DNA of 64,000 nucleotides from Theocolax elegans (GCA_026168455.1 CM047431.1:15364183-15428182), one strand, 5' to 3'. Counted from the stretch's first letter, positions 33,141-43,869 are shown. The notes: generated by a model from the letters alone, not told the origin. Numbers and translations are program-made.

Positions 33141-34160
33141 CGCTCATGTCCGAAGACCTGAGTTCTTAGCTTGGATAGTCTGGAGGCTGCCATAAGGGAG
33201 CCCAACTCTTAACTGAGTGATTGAAAGGCTAACTTCTTCTCGAGCGCCTTCGGAAAATCTACTAACCCTTGCTTAAAGAAATCGACCTGTATTTGGTTGT
33301 TCAACCCTACATTGTGCTTCGGAGGTTCCTTGCTTTTGGGAGCTGCTATGACTTCGGCCGAGGCCCTTTACCCACAGTGGTGGACCCATCACTTGCTAGG
33401 CGATAGGCGGAAATTTATTATCTACCCGAGTAAGCCCGAGTTACCTGGACCATTTTCACGAAACAACTTTCTGCACAATGCTGGTTTCGCCCCTATCGAG
33501 GCGTGTGGAAAGTATTCCTAAGGAATTTCCCCTCAGTTGATCTCCTGCTTTGGCTTGCCAGAGACTGAGTTGAGTCCTTAAGGTACGCTGAACTCCACAA
33601 TCATTTTTGAAGGCATTTTTAGGCTGTTCCCACCCCGGTATACACCGACCCTGAACAATATAAAAGAGTCCGGCCAAAAGGGTTTTCGACTTCACTCACT
33701 TTCGACAATAGTGTAGTCAGCATGATCGGGCTCGGAGCTTGACGCTCTTAATGCATTCTCGTGCGAGTTTATGGTGCATTGAACCCACGTAAGGAAACGT
33801 CGGGAGAAATACTTTTAAAAGCCTGGAAGGCTTTCCGTCATTCGATAACACACCTCTGTGAGACATTTCGGCGGTTGCGGTCTGGGGTAAGGTCTTCCAT
33901 GACCACGGTTGCTCTGATGAATTGTATAACCGCCAACGGCATGTGTTCAATAACTAAGCGTGTTAGTGTATCAATCATATAGCATGTTGGGCAGTTGATC
34001 GCCAACACAGGCTCGGCGAAACAACACGACTTCGAGGCGCACTAGTGGCAATCCTCTTCCTCCACTATCATAGGAGGTTTATATCGGACTCTCGGAATTG
34101 GGGGCCGAGTCACTCACCCTCACCCAACTCAGAAAATCTGAGAGCGGGTTTCCGCCAAGT

Positions 34161-35230
34161 GGTGTTCTAGAGACAGCATGATGCTGTCCCACCTTACCAA
34201 GTTGAAGGTGTTCTTTATGTCCAGGGCATTGACTGCGCACATTCACCTGATACTTCTGCCGCCACTAATCGCGTTCGTGGCGAGCTCGACTACTCGATAT
34301 TGACGTCTATGGCTGATCGGTCGACCGCGCTATTGCAGTCCTTCGCGATGTGCCCAGCCTCGTGTCACCTGTAGCATCGCGAGAACCCTTCTCGCAACCG
34401 AACACTGGAGTTGACCGATTTTAATTCTGCCGTCTTGCAACAATTTTTTGGCAGCTACTGCTCAGAGTTGTATTGTTACGGATAGAATGCCACTATATGA
34501 GCCCCTGATTTTGATGATTTCAGGAGTCACCACGTTTGGCCCGATCTTTACTGCAATAGTCGCGGCTACCTCCTGCACTGTCGTGGACTCGTCCATGTCC
34601 TTGATAGAGATGGTCTCTATAAGTCAGTAGCTGGAGTTCCGCTGTCCCACTCAGGGTGAACGAGACCACCGTCTTTAGATCGAATATATCAGCACCCAAC
34701 CGTCCCAGTTCGAGGAGAAGTTCTCCAGCCATGTTGCGCCTGATGCGGGTGACCCTGTCTCCCAGACTTTGGAGGTACGGTGCGACCTTGACCTTCCACA
34801 AGATGTCAGCGTATGAGCCCCCGGTTGACACTTTGATTTTAATAGCATCACCGAGAAGATTAAGGGCTTTATCAGCTTCCTCCTCGTATCTCGTTTTGTT
34901 ACTGTCACTTGTAGCATTTGATGCTACAGAGGCCGAATGGAATTTTAAGGTCTCCCTTAAAATCCGTGGGATCAACACTGATTATCGGGGCTTTCACCCG
35001 ATCGGAATCAGTGGCGGGATTGGACAAGACTGCCGAGCCCCCTTGGGGTAGTGTTGTTTTAACTTCACTATTGGTTCAATTTAATAATTGGTTTAATTTC
35101 GGGGTGCCTTCCCTTATCTGGTTCTGGTTCACTCCGAATATTTGATTGTTTCGGTACCATCCATATCGGGAAAGCATTCCCCGATCCACCACCCGGGGAG
35201 GCACCACGTTGCGGGACTAGCAAACCCGAC
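34161..35230 (-). pseudogene. R1-like LINE, ORF1 and start of RT (minus), internally deleted
   Basis: ORF1: open from 34,978 to 34,520, with SYADILWKVKVAPYLQSLG and IRRNMAGELLLELGRL, typical of R1-type ORF1, followed by a zinc knuckle CYR-stop-HEAGHIAKDC near 34,360-34,400 in which the second Cys codon is TGA. Directly after it the frame becomes RT: NALDIKNTFNLVRWDSIMLS (catalytic block A, ~34,190-34,250). The endonuclease and RT N-terminus that should lie between are missing, so this host LINE had an internal deletion near 34,290-34,320. 34,979-35,230 is 5' untranslated sequence. Confidence 0.8.
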
Positions 35231-35930
35231 ACTATAGCAACTGTTGTTTATAAAAAAAACAATAAGGATATTTTAATGTTTATTATTATTAGCTTTGACA
35301 AGAGCTGATTACGTATCCTATAATTATGCGCACATCCTCCCATTCGCGATGGTAAAAAAATTAGAAAAAATTATATACGACTTTTGCACACTTTTTGGAG
35401 ACAACTTTTCAGAGAGCTAGTCGAATGTCTGCTGCAAATCTACATGAATGTATCGCAGCAACATTGAAGCACATTGTAATTTGATAAAATGATTTTTACG
35501 TCATTAAGATTTATTGCCTCCTAAGCCAGCTGCGTATATTATTTTTTCAATTAGGAATATCATTCACATGTAATTCAGTCTTTGTATAACTTTTGTGATA
35601 CGTTCAATTTTATTTAGAGACAAAAGAGAAACAAGGACATACGTGTGCTTATGGTAAGTTTTCGGGAAACTTTTTTTGAAATTATATCCCCTTGAACTCA
35701 ATTTTCTTTTGGTTTTTGGTTCGATTATTAATCTTTATTTGTTTCGGAGTTGTAAGCGATTAAATTGGAAATACCATGGACCATTGGCAAGCAATAACTT
35801 GGCTTTCTTCATATTTCTACATTATAATAGATATAGCAAAGTTAGAATAAGATCCGTTTCCCGGAGATCATGTACTTTCCTTGTTGGTACAGTAGCGACT
35901 GCGTAGCAGATCGTTGATTATAGACGATGA
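35231..35930. repeat. Relative of the foldback family
   Basis: 35,590-35,900 shares phrases with the arms at 24,612-25,292 (tataacttttgtgat, cggagttgtaagcgatta, gatccgtttcccgga, tccttgttggtac) but as a single arm. A further reverse-complement fragment is at 51,300-51,383. No gene. Confidence 0.5.
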
Positions 35931-36620
35931 TTTCTCCTTCATAGAACATATTAGCATTCTAAATGTTTAACACTCCGTGCACGAAACTCAACTTTTTAAA
36001 CATGTTTTCCGCGTACGAAACACGCGATTCTTACACGCAAAGGTTTCGCGCACGCAAATTTCAATGTTCCGCACACGCAAATGTTTCGCACACGCAAGAC
36101 TCAAATATATTATAGCGCACGTTTTTGAAGAATTAAAGTAAAGGTTTAATGTTTTATTATTAATTCCAAATTTATTATTTAACTTAATACGCAATTTATT
36201 TATTATATTTATGTTAAAGTTAAATAAAATTTAATTTGTTTATTGTATTTATGTTAATTATAAATAAAACAAGAGTTTTGTCCAACTTATACATATTAAA
36301 CGTTTAACATCAAATTTTAAGGATGGACTCCGCCCCCAAACCCCCGGATGGGCTTTCTCCCTGCACCCCCACCAGGGGCTCTGCTCCTAAACCCCTCCCC
36401 TCCCTTTTTCGTCTTCTCCTTTTCACACTTCTTCATTTATTTCCTACTCCATTCATTGCTACATATTTATTATACCTACTTACGTCGAATTTTTCACACG
36501 CATGTTAAAAACTAGTATACGATACTCGTGTGCTCAGGCGACTCGTATTGTAATGTACTATTACCGCACAGGAATTAAACGTTAAAATACATAAACAGTA
36601 CGCGAGACCGCCCTACTTTA
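35931..36620. other. Spacer with cgcacacgcaa repeats
   Basis: 36,005-36,105 has five imperfect copies of cgcacacgcaaatgtttcg-like words at ~20-bp spacing. 36,300-36,600 includes a C-rich stretch (cccccaaacccccggatggg). No gene is recognised. Confidence 0.4.
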
Positions 36621-36624
36621 TTTA

Positions 36625-36750
36625 AATGATTTGCACTTTATTGAAATCATTTGCACCTTGATAGCAATCATTTGCACCTTGATTACAATTGTTTGCACCT
36701 TGATTGCAGTCGTTTGCACCTTGATAGCAATCGTTTGCACATTATATCAT
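36625..36750. repeat. 21-bp tandem repeat, six units
   Basis: The word ttgcacctt recurs at 36,631, 36,651, 36,672, 36,693, 36,714 and 36,735, within units of the form aatcatttgcaccttgatagc. Confidence 0.9.
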
Positions 36751-36884
36751 CTCCCCCTCCCCCAACCATAATTTCTTTCTTTTACCCTGAGTATATTATT
36801 TCTATATATGTTCTAATATAGACCGCGTTTACACATAATTCAGTTTTGCTCTCTCTTTCCCAATGCATTCGAATAGCAGGCTCC

Positions 36885-37035
36885 TCTTATGCTTTCGTTG
36901 GAAGAAGTGCTCCCCATCACCACCACCACCACCAAGTCGCAGGCCAATAATACACGACTGCTCTCTTCAAAAGCGCTCCCCATCATCACCACCACTGACT
37001 TGCGGGTTAATGATACGCGATTGCTCGCGTCAGGC
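36885..37035. repeat. Duplicated (~75 bp) CAC-rich segment
   Basis: gctccccatcaccaccacc...aatacacgactgctc is followed by gctccccatcatcaccacc...gatacgcgattgctc. Short frames through it are repeat-driven. Confidence 0.5.
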
Positions 37036-37129
37036 ACATAAATTCCGATCTCTTCAGAATAATACAAAAGCGCAGGAGTATGAGGAGGAAGGAGACGATC
37101 GGTTTCTTTTAGGACCACTTATAAAAATT

Positions 37130-38400
37130 TTAAACAGACTTGAAAGAATGGTTTATCTTGAATGTTCAACAATCCATCAACGTTGATATGGAGGAATTTC
37201 AAGAAAAGGATTCGGGGTGGACTTTGCGAAGTATTTTGAATCTTACAATAAAAATTTGCAAATATAGCCCAATGAAAGGTAGCTCTATTATCCCTTTACC
37301 AGAATTTATCGCCAGAAAGAAAGCTTGCATAAATGTTGCTACCAAGGACAATGAATGTTTTAAGTGGGCTTTTCTATCTGCTTTACATCCAGTGACATAT
37401 AATCATAATCATGTCTCTAGCTAAATTTTCCTGTTAATCCGAGACAATTTAGCAAGTTTAAAAAGCAGAAAGATATTTCTGTTAATGTTTATTTTTTGAA
37501 AAAGACTGGTAATGCATATAAAGTTTTACTTCGTCACTTAACATCTAAAAAGAAAAATAAACATGTTAATCTGCTTCTCGTCGAAAATATCTATGTAGGA
37601 GAAGAAGAAGAATATTAAGAAGACAAATCTGTTGATGATATTTCTGAACTACATAGATTTCACGATGTCTGGATTAAAGATCTTTCTCGTCTAGTGAAAA
37701 GTCAACTAAGTAATCGTTGTAATAGAGCATACATTTGTGATCGCTGTCTGCATTATTTTTGATCTGCTGATAAGTTATCAGCACTTATAGTTGATTGTGA
37801 AAAAATGAACGATTACAAAATTGTGCTTCCCGAAGAAAGAAAAAACATTCTTGAATTCAAAAACTTTAATTTTAAGAATCGAGTGCCATTCGTAGTTTAC
37901 GGAGATTTTGAATGTTTTTTAATACCTATCGAGAATAAATAGCGTGCATACTAACGACACGAAGCATATAGCGTTGGGTTGTTTGTAAAATGTAGCTTTA
38001 ATGACAAGAATCTAATAACAAGAGGTATCGTCAAATTAAACCTACAGATAAAACTCCAGCAAAATGGTTCATTCAAAATCTTCATAATCTCGCCATGGAG
38101 TTGGAAAGCAGATATAAAAATTCTAAGCGTATGAGGGATTTAACTCTGCAGAAGAAACCTAATTTCGGAAGAGCTAAATTATGCTACATTTGTGAAAAAC
38201 CCTTTACTGATCAGGATAAAAGAGTTCGAGATCATTGTCATTTTACAGAAGAGTAAGTATAAAAAAAAATGAAAGCATTTTTTCTTCTTTAAAATTAGTT
38301 GCAAATAAAGTTATTGTATTTTTTTCTTATAGATACCGAGGTGCTGCTCACAATTCTTGTAACATTAATTATCAAGTTTTTTTTTAAAGCATCTACAGTC
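37130..38400 (+). pseudogene. Polinton-type DNA polymerase B N-part with endonuclease VII-like zinc motif
   Basis: Read in sequence: KGSSIIPLPEFIARKKACIN and DNECFKWAFLSALHP (37,280-37,390), a gap with stops, then HRFHDVWIKDLSRLVKSQLS and YICDRCLHYF (37,650-37,760), MNDYKIVLPEE, and VPFVVYGDFECFL (37,887-37,920), whose DxE is the first 3'-5' exonuclease motif of family B polymerases. At 38,180-38,372 follows CYICEKPFTDQDKRVRDHCH, then YRGAAHNSCNINYQ, a Cys-His pattern like the phage endonuclease VII fold found in this family. Several stops; the polymerase domain proper is absent after 38,390. Such proteins are self-replicating-transposon polymerases. Confidence 0.75.
38253..38332 (+). other. 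80-bp spliceosomal intron in the polymerase fragment
   Basis: The donor gtaagtat begins at 38,253 after ...ACAGAAGA, and a T-rich acceptor (tttttttcttatag) ends at 38,332 before ATACCGAGG. Removing it restores the reading HFTE-E-YRGAAHN in frame, and it falls exactly where related proteins are continuous. Confidence 0.8.
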
Positions 38401-38970
38401 GCTTTTCCGAATCGATCAAACTTAAATTAAACAAGGCAAAATCAGCTCTTTGTCCACTATATTTAGTAGAATTTCCCAGAACAAGTCATCGCTAATAAAA
38501 ATTATAAGTGTTTCGTCCTGAATCACCAGTTTTAACTCCTTAGTAAGGAACTGGAGATCTTGCCTTCGACGCTGTCGCAAGATGAACCGTGACGCCAGCA
38601 AGATGTTCTGCGGCGAGGAAAGGATTTAACTTGAGTTTTAGTAAAACCTTTACCAATTGTTGATTTATTAAGATTATTCAATAACCTTCATAACGTTTTC
38701 ATAAAACTAACGTGTCAGTTCTTTGTCAATTAGTTAATGTTCATTTAAACATTTTATAAACTTTTACACATATACAATTATTTTATTTCAACACTGAAGG
38801 ATATGAATCATTGATAGTCACAATAAGTTAAATAATTTAAAGAAAAATAAAGGTTAATTATAAGTAGACAAGTCATTATTCTCATCCATTCTTAAAGGTT
38901 ATTATAGTGTCAATAATAAAATTGGTATAAAAGCCTAAACTATTTTTACTATAGATCCAAATATGATTTT
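38401..38970. other. Spacer, nothing assigned
   Basis: 38,445-38,480 (ctttgtccactat...gaatttcccagaa) resembles 63,217-63,250. 38,540-38,630 is GC-richer. No coding signal. Confidence 0.35.
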
Positions 38971-39800
38971 TTCCAGAGGATCATCGCCGAGTCCAACGCA
39001 CGGACTCAAGGTCCGGATGAACCTGTTGGGGACTATGTAACGTGCTCCATCGCAATAATGCGAAATATAGTCTCTCCGCCGACTGAAGCACAGCAGCTCG
39101 TTAAATGAAGGAGAGAAAGACTATCGTCCACCACCTACGGAGGAAGGGTCTCTGTTTCCCGAAATGGTGTATAAGCCGAAGCGGGAAAAGGGTTCTTCAA
39201 AGGCTAAGGTAGCGGTCGCTGAGGTAACTCAGCCCAACCAAGCAAGCCTGACGTCGTCGACCGCATCGCCAAGATGCTGGAGGATGCGCTGCGTCACACA
39301 ATTGTCGTCGACGGCTCGGTAGTCCCGTAGGAGAAGCCCAAGGTCCGGCTCTCCGAAGAAATGCTCGCCGGCAAACTGATCTCCGAAGAGTAGGAGGTTC
39401 GGCAGGCCTAATGGCCCGAGCAATAGCTCCGGACACAGGCAAGAGAAAAAGAGTGCTAGTCCACCGAGGGAAAAAGGGAAGGAACAGCCGAAGAACCGAA
39501 TGGACTCAACCTTCGACCCGACCAAGCCTCTTACCTGCGGTGGCTGCGGGAAGATTGGTTATTCCCGCAGGTACTGTGTGGTACGCTCGGAAAACGCCAA
39601 AGGGAGCAGTTTATCGGGACGAAAACCGCGACTCAAGAGCTTGAGTCCCCGCTGTCCCAGATCAGTTCGGGACAGACCCGCTCCGACCGAAAGGACGGTC
39701 CAGAGAGGAGCGGAAATGGGCCTCAAAAGGAGGAAGGGTCCCAAGGAGCCAGCAGACCAACTTCATCTTTTAAACCAGAGGATGAGAGTCGTTGGTGGCT
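38971..39800 (+). pseudogene. Gypsy-like gag, decayed
   Basis: The frame opens with FFQRIIAESNARTQGPDEPV followed by GDYVTCSIAIMRNIVSPPTE, the conserved capsid stretch of Gypsy gag (NARTQGxDEPV). It is then broken by stops to DVVDRIAKMLEDALRHT (39,250) and by a frameshift to a zinc knuckle CGGCGKIGYSRRYC (39,536-39,580, CCHC with Tyr in the His position). Protease follows immediately. Gag would form the RNA-packaging particle. Confidence 0.72.
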
Positions 39801-40053
39801 TCTCGTGGAGATTGAGGGCTTTCGTATAAGAGCTTTATACGACCCCGGAGCCTCCACGACCGTGATGAGACCCAGCGGTCTGCAAATAGCCGCAGCATTG
39901 GGCAAGGAGCTCATTGTGGCGAACGCCGGACGCGTCAAGATGGCGGATGGTAGTTACCAACCGCTAAGCGGTCACGTGTTTTTTCTTTTCACTGTCGGAA
40001 ATGAGACACGTGAATTAAGAGTTTTTCTCAAAAAACAACCAATGGTACCTTAA
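39760..40053 (+). pseudogene. Gypsy-like aspartic protease
   Basis: It starts in the frame RWWLLVEIEGFRIRALYDPG and continues ASTTVMRPSGLQIAAAL, VKMADGSYQPLSGHVFF and ETRELRVFLKKQPMVP, stop. LYDPGAST sits where LxDTGAS is usual: the active-site Asp is present but Pro replaces Thr or Ser. The frame ends exactly where a diverged inverted repeat begins (aaaaaacaaccaatggtacc), so the rest of pol is lost. Confidence 0.75.
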
Positions 40054-40985
40054 CGTGTAAGTCTTGTTCTTTCAAATGCCGTTGATTTAACTCAAATAGC
40101 TTATTTCTACATTGAGATATTCATTTTCAAGTTTTCGAGTTTCATCAATTTACGTTATTCTCAAAATTCACATGATTCTGTAGTCTTTGTCGTCCAAATT
40201 CGACACTTATATTTAATTTTTCTTTTGGCATTTGTATTAGAAGCACCCCGGTTCGTGAGAGGCAAGGGGACTCTCATTAATCAAGCACCTCAAAGGAAAC
40301 AATCCTTACTACGTCCACGTCGTTGTTTCTGGGTAGCGCTAAAAGTAAGGTTATTACATTTTGTAAGAGGCAATGGGACTTATGTTAATTAAGTGATTAG
40401 GATTGTTGGATTTCTGATTGTGGATTTGGAGTTTGGAATACGTGGATTTGGCATACTTGGGTTTAGGGATTGCTGATTTGGAGTAAGAATAATTCTAGAC
40501 CGTTTTCACCCCGTTCAAAGTACTAAGAGGTTAGTTTGGGTGCTGAAAATTAGAGTACATCGTTTCCTTACTCTTAAAAGTCCATTTATATTAAACTACG
40601 CCAAAAAGTATGTGAAAAGTAAAATACTTTTCGATCAATTTCAGCATTTTTCGCTCATTTCTCGCCCACTTCAAAGTATTTAGGACTTAGTTTTGGGTCG
40701 TAAAACTTGATGCACATTAAATTTTAGATTTAAGGAATCTATTGTCGCAGAAAAACGTGATACAAAATTGAAAAGTAAAAATTGAACATAAATGTCGAAT
40801 TTGGACGTCAAAGACTACAGAATCATGTGATATTTGTGAATAACGAAATTGACAAAACTCGAGAAATTCAAAATGAAATATCTGAATGCAGAAATAAGCT
40901 ATTTGGGCAAACTCAACGGCATTTGAAAGAACAAGGCTTACACGTTAAGGTACCATTGGTTGTTTTTTCACTTTCATAGAACAAT
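40025..40985. repeat. Diverged inverted repeat, arms ~190 bp
   Basis: Left arm 40,025-40,215 and right arm 40,770-40,985 are reverse complements (ggtaccttaacgtgtaag against cttacacgttaaggtacc; tcaaatgccgttgatt against caacggcatttga). Between them lie a piggyBac-like hairpin fragment (40,250-40,345) and ggatttgg-rich words (40,405-40,480). The 65-codon frame at 40,782-40,979 lies in the right arm and is not recognised. Confidence 0.7.
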
Positions 40986-41230
40986 ACAGACATCTTTTTT
41001 TGCAGACTTGTGTTATCGGTCTAAGAGCGGTCTAAGAGAAGAGGCACAATTACTAAAGCTGCCATAATACCCGCAGTCTCGTAACCCGCTCGCCCGCCTG
41101 TATTTAAGACCCCGTATTGATCGGGAATCCGTTTCAATCGGGTGCCCGTTTCAATTAGGTGCACGTTTCAATGGGGTACCCGTTTCAATCGGGTATCCGT
41201 AAGCGGAGAAAAAATTTTTGTTAATTCAAT
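40986..41230. repeat. 18-19 bp tandem repeat (ccgtttcaatcgggtgc)
   Basis: Between 41,128 and 41,206 five units of the type 'ccgtttcaatcgggta' follow each other, alternating caatcggg, caattagg and caatgggg. Flanks include cgggaatccg and gtaacccgc, reminiscent in style, not sequence, of the hAT-like element at 13,670. Confidence 0.75.
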
Positions 41231-41765
41231 AAATAAATTAATTGACTCAATAAAATAGACTTATTTTATAGCTTATGATAAAAGTCATTGTAAAAGATAA
41301 GAACGATATAATTGATTCATTATTATTCTTATGGTTGTCAAATATTTATAAAACATGTATGTATGTAGTAATCTAATCTAAATTCACCTGAAAACACTTT
41401 TTAGCTTAAAAACACAACTTTAAATAATAAAATAAACCTTATGATTTAGATAATTTTTCAAAGAAAAATTGTAGAATTAAAGTGTTGGTATTAAAAAAAA
41501 CAATTTTTTAGAAGGGTTAACAAAATCTTTATTATTTAGAATAGAACTATTCAATTAACTATAAATAATATTTAATTGATATAAATACGAATTTATACCA
41601 ATTTGCAGTTTATATCTTAACAAAAAAACAATAATAAAATTTAGGATAATACATAACTTTAATGTATTTTACAACAAAAGTATTTTAATACAAATTACTG
41701 AAATGCGTAATAAAATATTTTCATGCAAGTTTCCTATTATATTGCCAAACGATTTTTAAGTGAAC
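41231..41765. other. AT-rich spacer
   Basis: No feature recognised. Possibly the 3' flank of the hAT remnant on the minus strand. Confidence 0.4.
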
Positions 41766-42395
41766 CATATTTTTTTATTCTGAAATAGAAATACTAATAA
41801 ATTTACATTTTCTATGGCCAGATAGTTTCTTTTTTTCGTGATTATATTGCCTGCTGTAGAAAATACCCGTTCTGAGTTTGCAAACGACCAAGGGATATAC
41901 AAATATTCTTTAGCTAATTGAGCTGCAAGCGAAAAGTTTCTTTCATTTTCTCACCACCAATGTAAAATGTCACTATTATGATCAATTGACGACTTATTTT
42001 TGTATTTTTCAAGTTGATTTTCCCAACCATCGGACTCGGAACGAAAATTTAAAAATAATATCTAAGGCTGATTTGTTATTATTCTTCATCATCATAATTT
42101 TCTTTTGAACAGCATTTAAAATACTTAACTTTTCTACGACATCTTCATGTACAAGACCTTTATACCGCGGGTCCAAAAAACTAGCTATTTAATGAATTGT
42201 AACATGTTCACCACCATTCTTTTGTCTTGACATGGGAAATCTTTTATCTAAACTTGATTTTAGAACAGTCTTAAGTTGTAAAAGTATAAGGCTATCAGTA
42301 TCTTCATCAGCCAGATGATTATCTATTAAACTGCAAATGATTGGACGAAGCATAGATATAGTTGCACTACACAGTCTTGCCAACGTTTCGAGACA
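41766..42395 (-). pseudogene. hAT transposase C-terminal half
   Basis: Minus-strand reading: ETLARLCSATISMLRPIICS, LKSSLDKRFPMSRQ, a TAA, then IASFLDPRYKGLVHEDVVEK (42,190-42,130) and, after a gap and shift, RNFSLAAQLAKEYLYIPWSF followed by ANSERVFSTAGNIITKKRNY and LAIENVNLLVF (41,945-41,790). IASFLDPRYK and SERVFSTAGNI are hallmark blocks of the hAT core and of the C-terminal dimerisation domain. Stops and a frameshift make it inactive. The N-terminal side is cut by the LTR-like block at about 42,395. Confidence 0.88.
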
Positions 42396-42565
42396 GGTAA
42401 GTGATCTCGCGGTTGTTAACGGACATCGCAACGGTAGGTCGTGCGCGGAGTTCACTGATTTGAATCCGCCGCGCACTCTCGGAGCACCGCCTAGGGAGTA
42501 TAAATAGGCAGTGCCGTAGCAACCGATCCCTTTACCCCTACCGACGCGAAAGATTGTACCCCGTT

Positions 42566-42600
<35 letters not shown>

Positions 42601-42728
42601 ACATATATATAAATATTATATAATAAACGGTTATGCAAGGAAAAATACAAGGGCTATGTTAGCTGTATAATAAGGCTTACACGCCAATACTTGCATCGGG
42701 CGCTGTCGCGCCCCTTGAATTAACCATC
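42396..42728 (+). repeat. LTR-like block with TATA motif and AT microsatellite
   Basis: It contains ggagtataaataggcagtgcc (TATA-like, ~42,494), then a (ta)n tract (42,560-42,596), ataataaacgg and a compact inverted repeat gggcgctgtcgcgcccc (42,700-42,716). It interrupts the hAT frame. Its right part recurs at 13,480-13,617. Solo LTR is the best guess; I could not find a convincing target duplication. Confidence 0.5.
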
Positions 42729-43271
42729 TAACAAATTTTAGAATTTCATAATTAATGATATTTTTATAATCTTTAAGGATTTGAAGAGGCAGAATCATGT
42801 CAATGTGTTGGTAGGATAAACATATATTTTCTAGAACTACATTTTGACCAAAAAAGAATAAAACCTTATAAGATTTCTATAATATATAAAATCCATTCAT
42901 ATATTCTATAAGTTGATATCCACTAACACTGATATTAACACTTTCAGATTTGATTTCTAAACATACAACACATACATAATATATGCTCGTATAATTTGGC
43001 CTTCAAATTTTACGTGGAGAAATCATAAGATTAAGGATTATCTGAGCAAATAAATACTGAATATACCTATAATAATTATAAAAGTTTAACTGAGCTTAAA
43101 ATATATGGTCCTCTTGACATTAAATTAAAATTTTTACTTGACGTGGTTAAACGAGTTTTGAAATTAAGTTTTAGGGACACCTATAATGTATAAGAGAGTA
43201 ATCAGATACTCGCATGATATAATAAATTTTTTCCAAAAATAATAATTTGTATTAATTTATTTTATTTTTAG
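42729..43271. other. AT-rich sequence ending in a 3' splice site
   Basis: Intron-like sequence; its last bases tttattttatttttag form a good acceptor for the exon at 43,272. Confidence 0.5.
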
Positions 43272-43564
43272 TCTGACTTAAAAATTATTCCTCCGCAAAT
43301 ACCAGAAAGAAATACAAAAGCAATACCGAGTTTATCAGGAAACGAAGGAGAATCTTTTGTAAATGAATTTTATGATACAGAGTGCCTAAAACTTATTAAC
43401 GAATATTTTTATGGCGTTAGAATTTTTCCTGGTCAAGATCCAACTCATGTATATATTGGTTGGGTTACTTCGCAATATCATCTACATACAAAGGACTTTA
43501 ACTTATCTAAAGTACGGAAAGTTTCAGTTACAGTCATTGATGATTATGATCGAGTTATAGAAAC
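43272..43564 (+). CDS. RyR: Ryanodine receptor, single internal exon
   Basis: The 293-bp exon encodes 97 residues plus two bases, open throughout. Key stretch: LINEYFYGVRIFPGQDPTHV followed by YIGWVTSQYHLHTKDFN and KVRKVSVTVIDDYDRVIE. This is the SPRY-repeat region of the insect ryanodine receptor, the endoplasmic reticulum calcium-release channel. It is bounded by ttattttattttttag-like acceptor sequence and donor gtaagtaata, phase 0 in, phase 2 out. A complete Copia element sits 300 bp downstream in what would be the next intron. No other exon of this very large (about 5,000-residue) protein was recognised, so it could be a true exon flanked by transposon-filled introns or an isolated duplicated exon. 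Confidence 0.82.
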
Positions 43565-43864
43565 GTAAGTAATACATTCCAATAGTAATCAACATTTTTT
43601 AACATGATCAGAGACAATCTATATATTTATTGAATTACGAATTTTCGAACAGAAATATTTTATTTCTTATGGTTTAAAAATTTATTGTAAAAATTATAAA
43701 ATTTATTTTATAAAATTCTTGTACTGTAATCAGAATAATTCAACATTTAGAGGACGGGGATTTTCCGGTTTAAAATTAATGTCTTAAATCATCGGAGTCT
43801 TCTAAGGGTTCTAGTAATAAGATGTAAAAATTATTTTAAGTGAAGAAATAACTAATGAGTAATT
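43565..43864 (+). other. Intron-like sequence between exon and Copia insertion
   Basis: AT-rich, no frame, starts with the donor gtaagtaatac. The last five bases before the LTR (tatgt) are the Copia target duplication. Confidence 0.55.
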
Positions 43865-43869
43865 TATGT

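Larger units (their letters stand above)
31059..34160 (-). mobile_element. R1-group LINE, copy A (3.1 kb, internally deleted)
   Basis: Flanked by a 15-bp target duplication (ggtgttctagaRaca at 31,044-31,058 and 34,161-34,175), inserted into the reverse transcriptase of another LINE. Its two ends match the two ends of copy B (51,531-57,685), but the endonuclease and most of the reverse transcriptase (the equivalent of about 53,400-56,455 in B) are missing: the junction is gagttaagg|aatggaatag near 32,925. No poly-A tail. 31,059-31,818 is the 3' untranslated region; 33,000-34,160 is the 5' region. Confidence 0.9.

Noticed and set aside
39197..39525. Minus-strand frames opposite the Gypsy gag
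   Set aside because: Shadows of the plus-strand gag region in GC-rich sequence.
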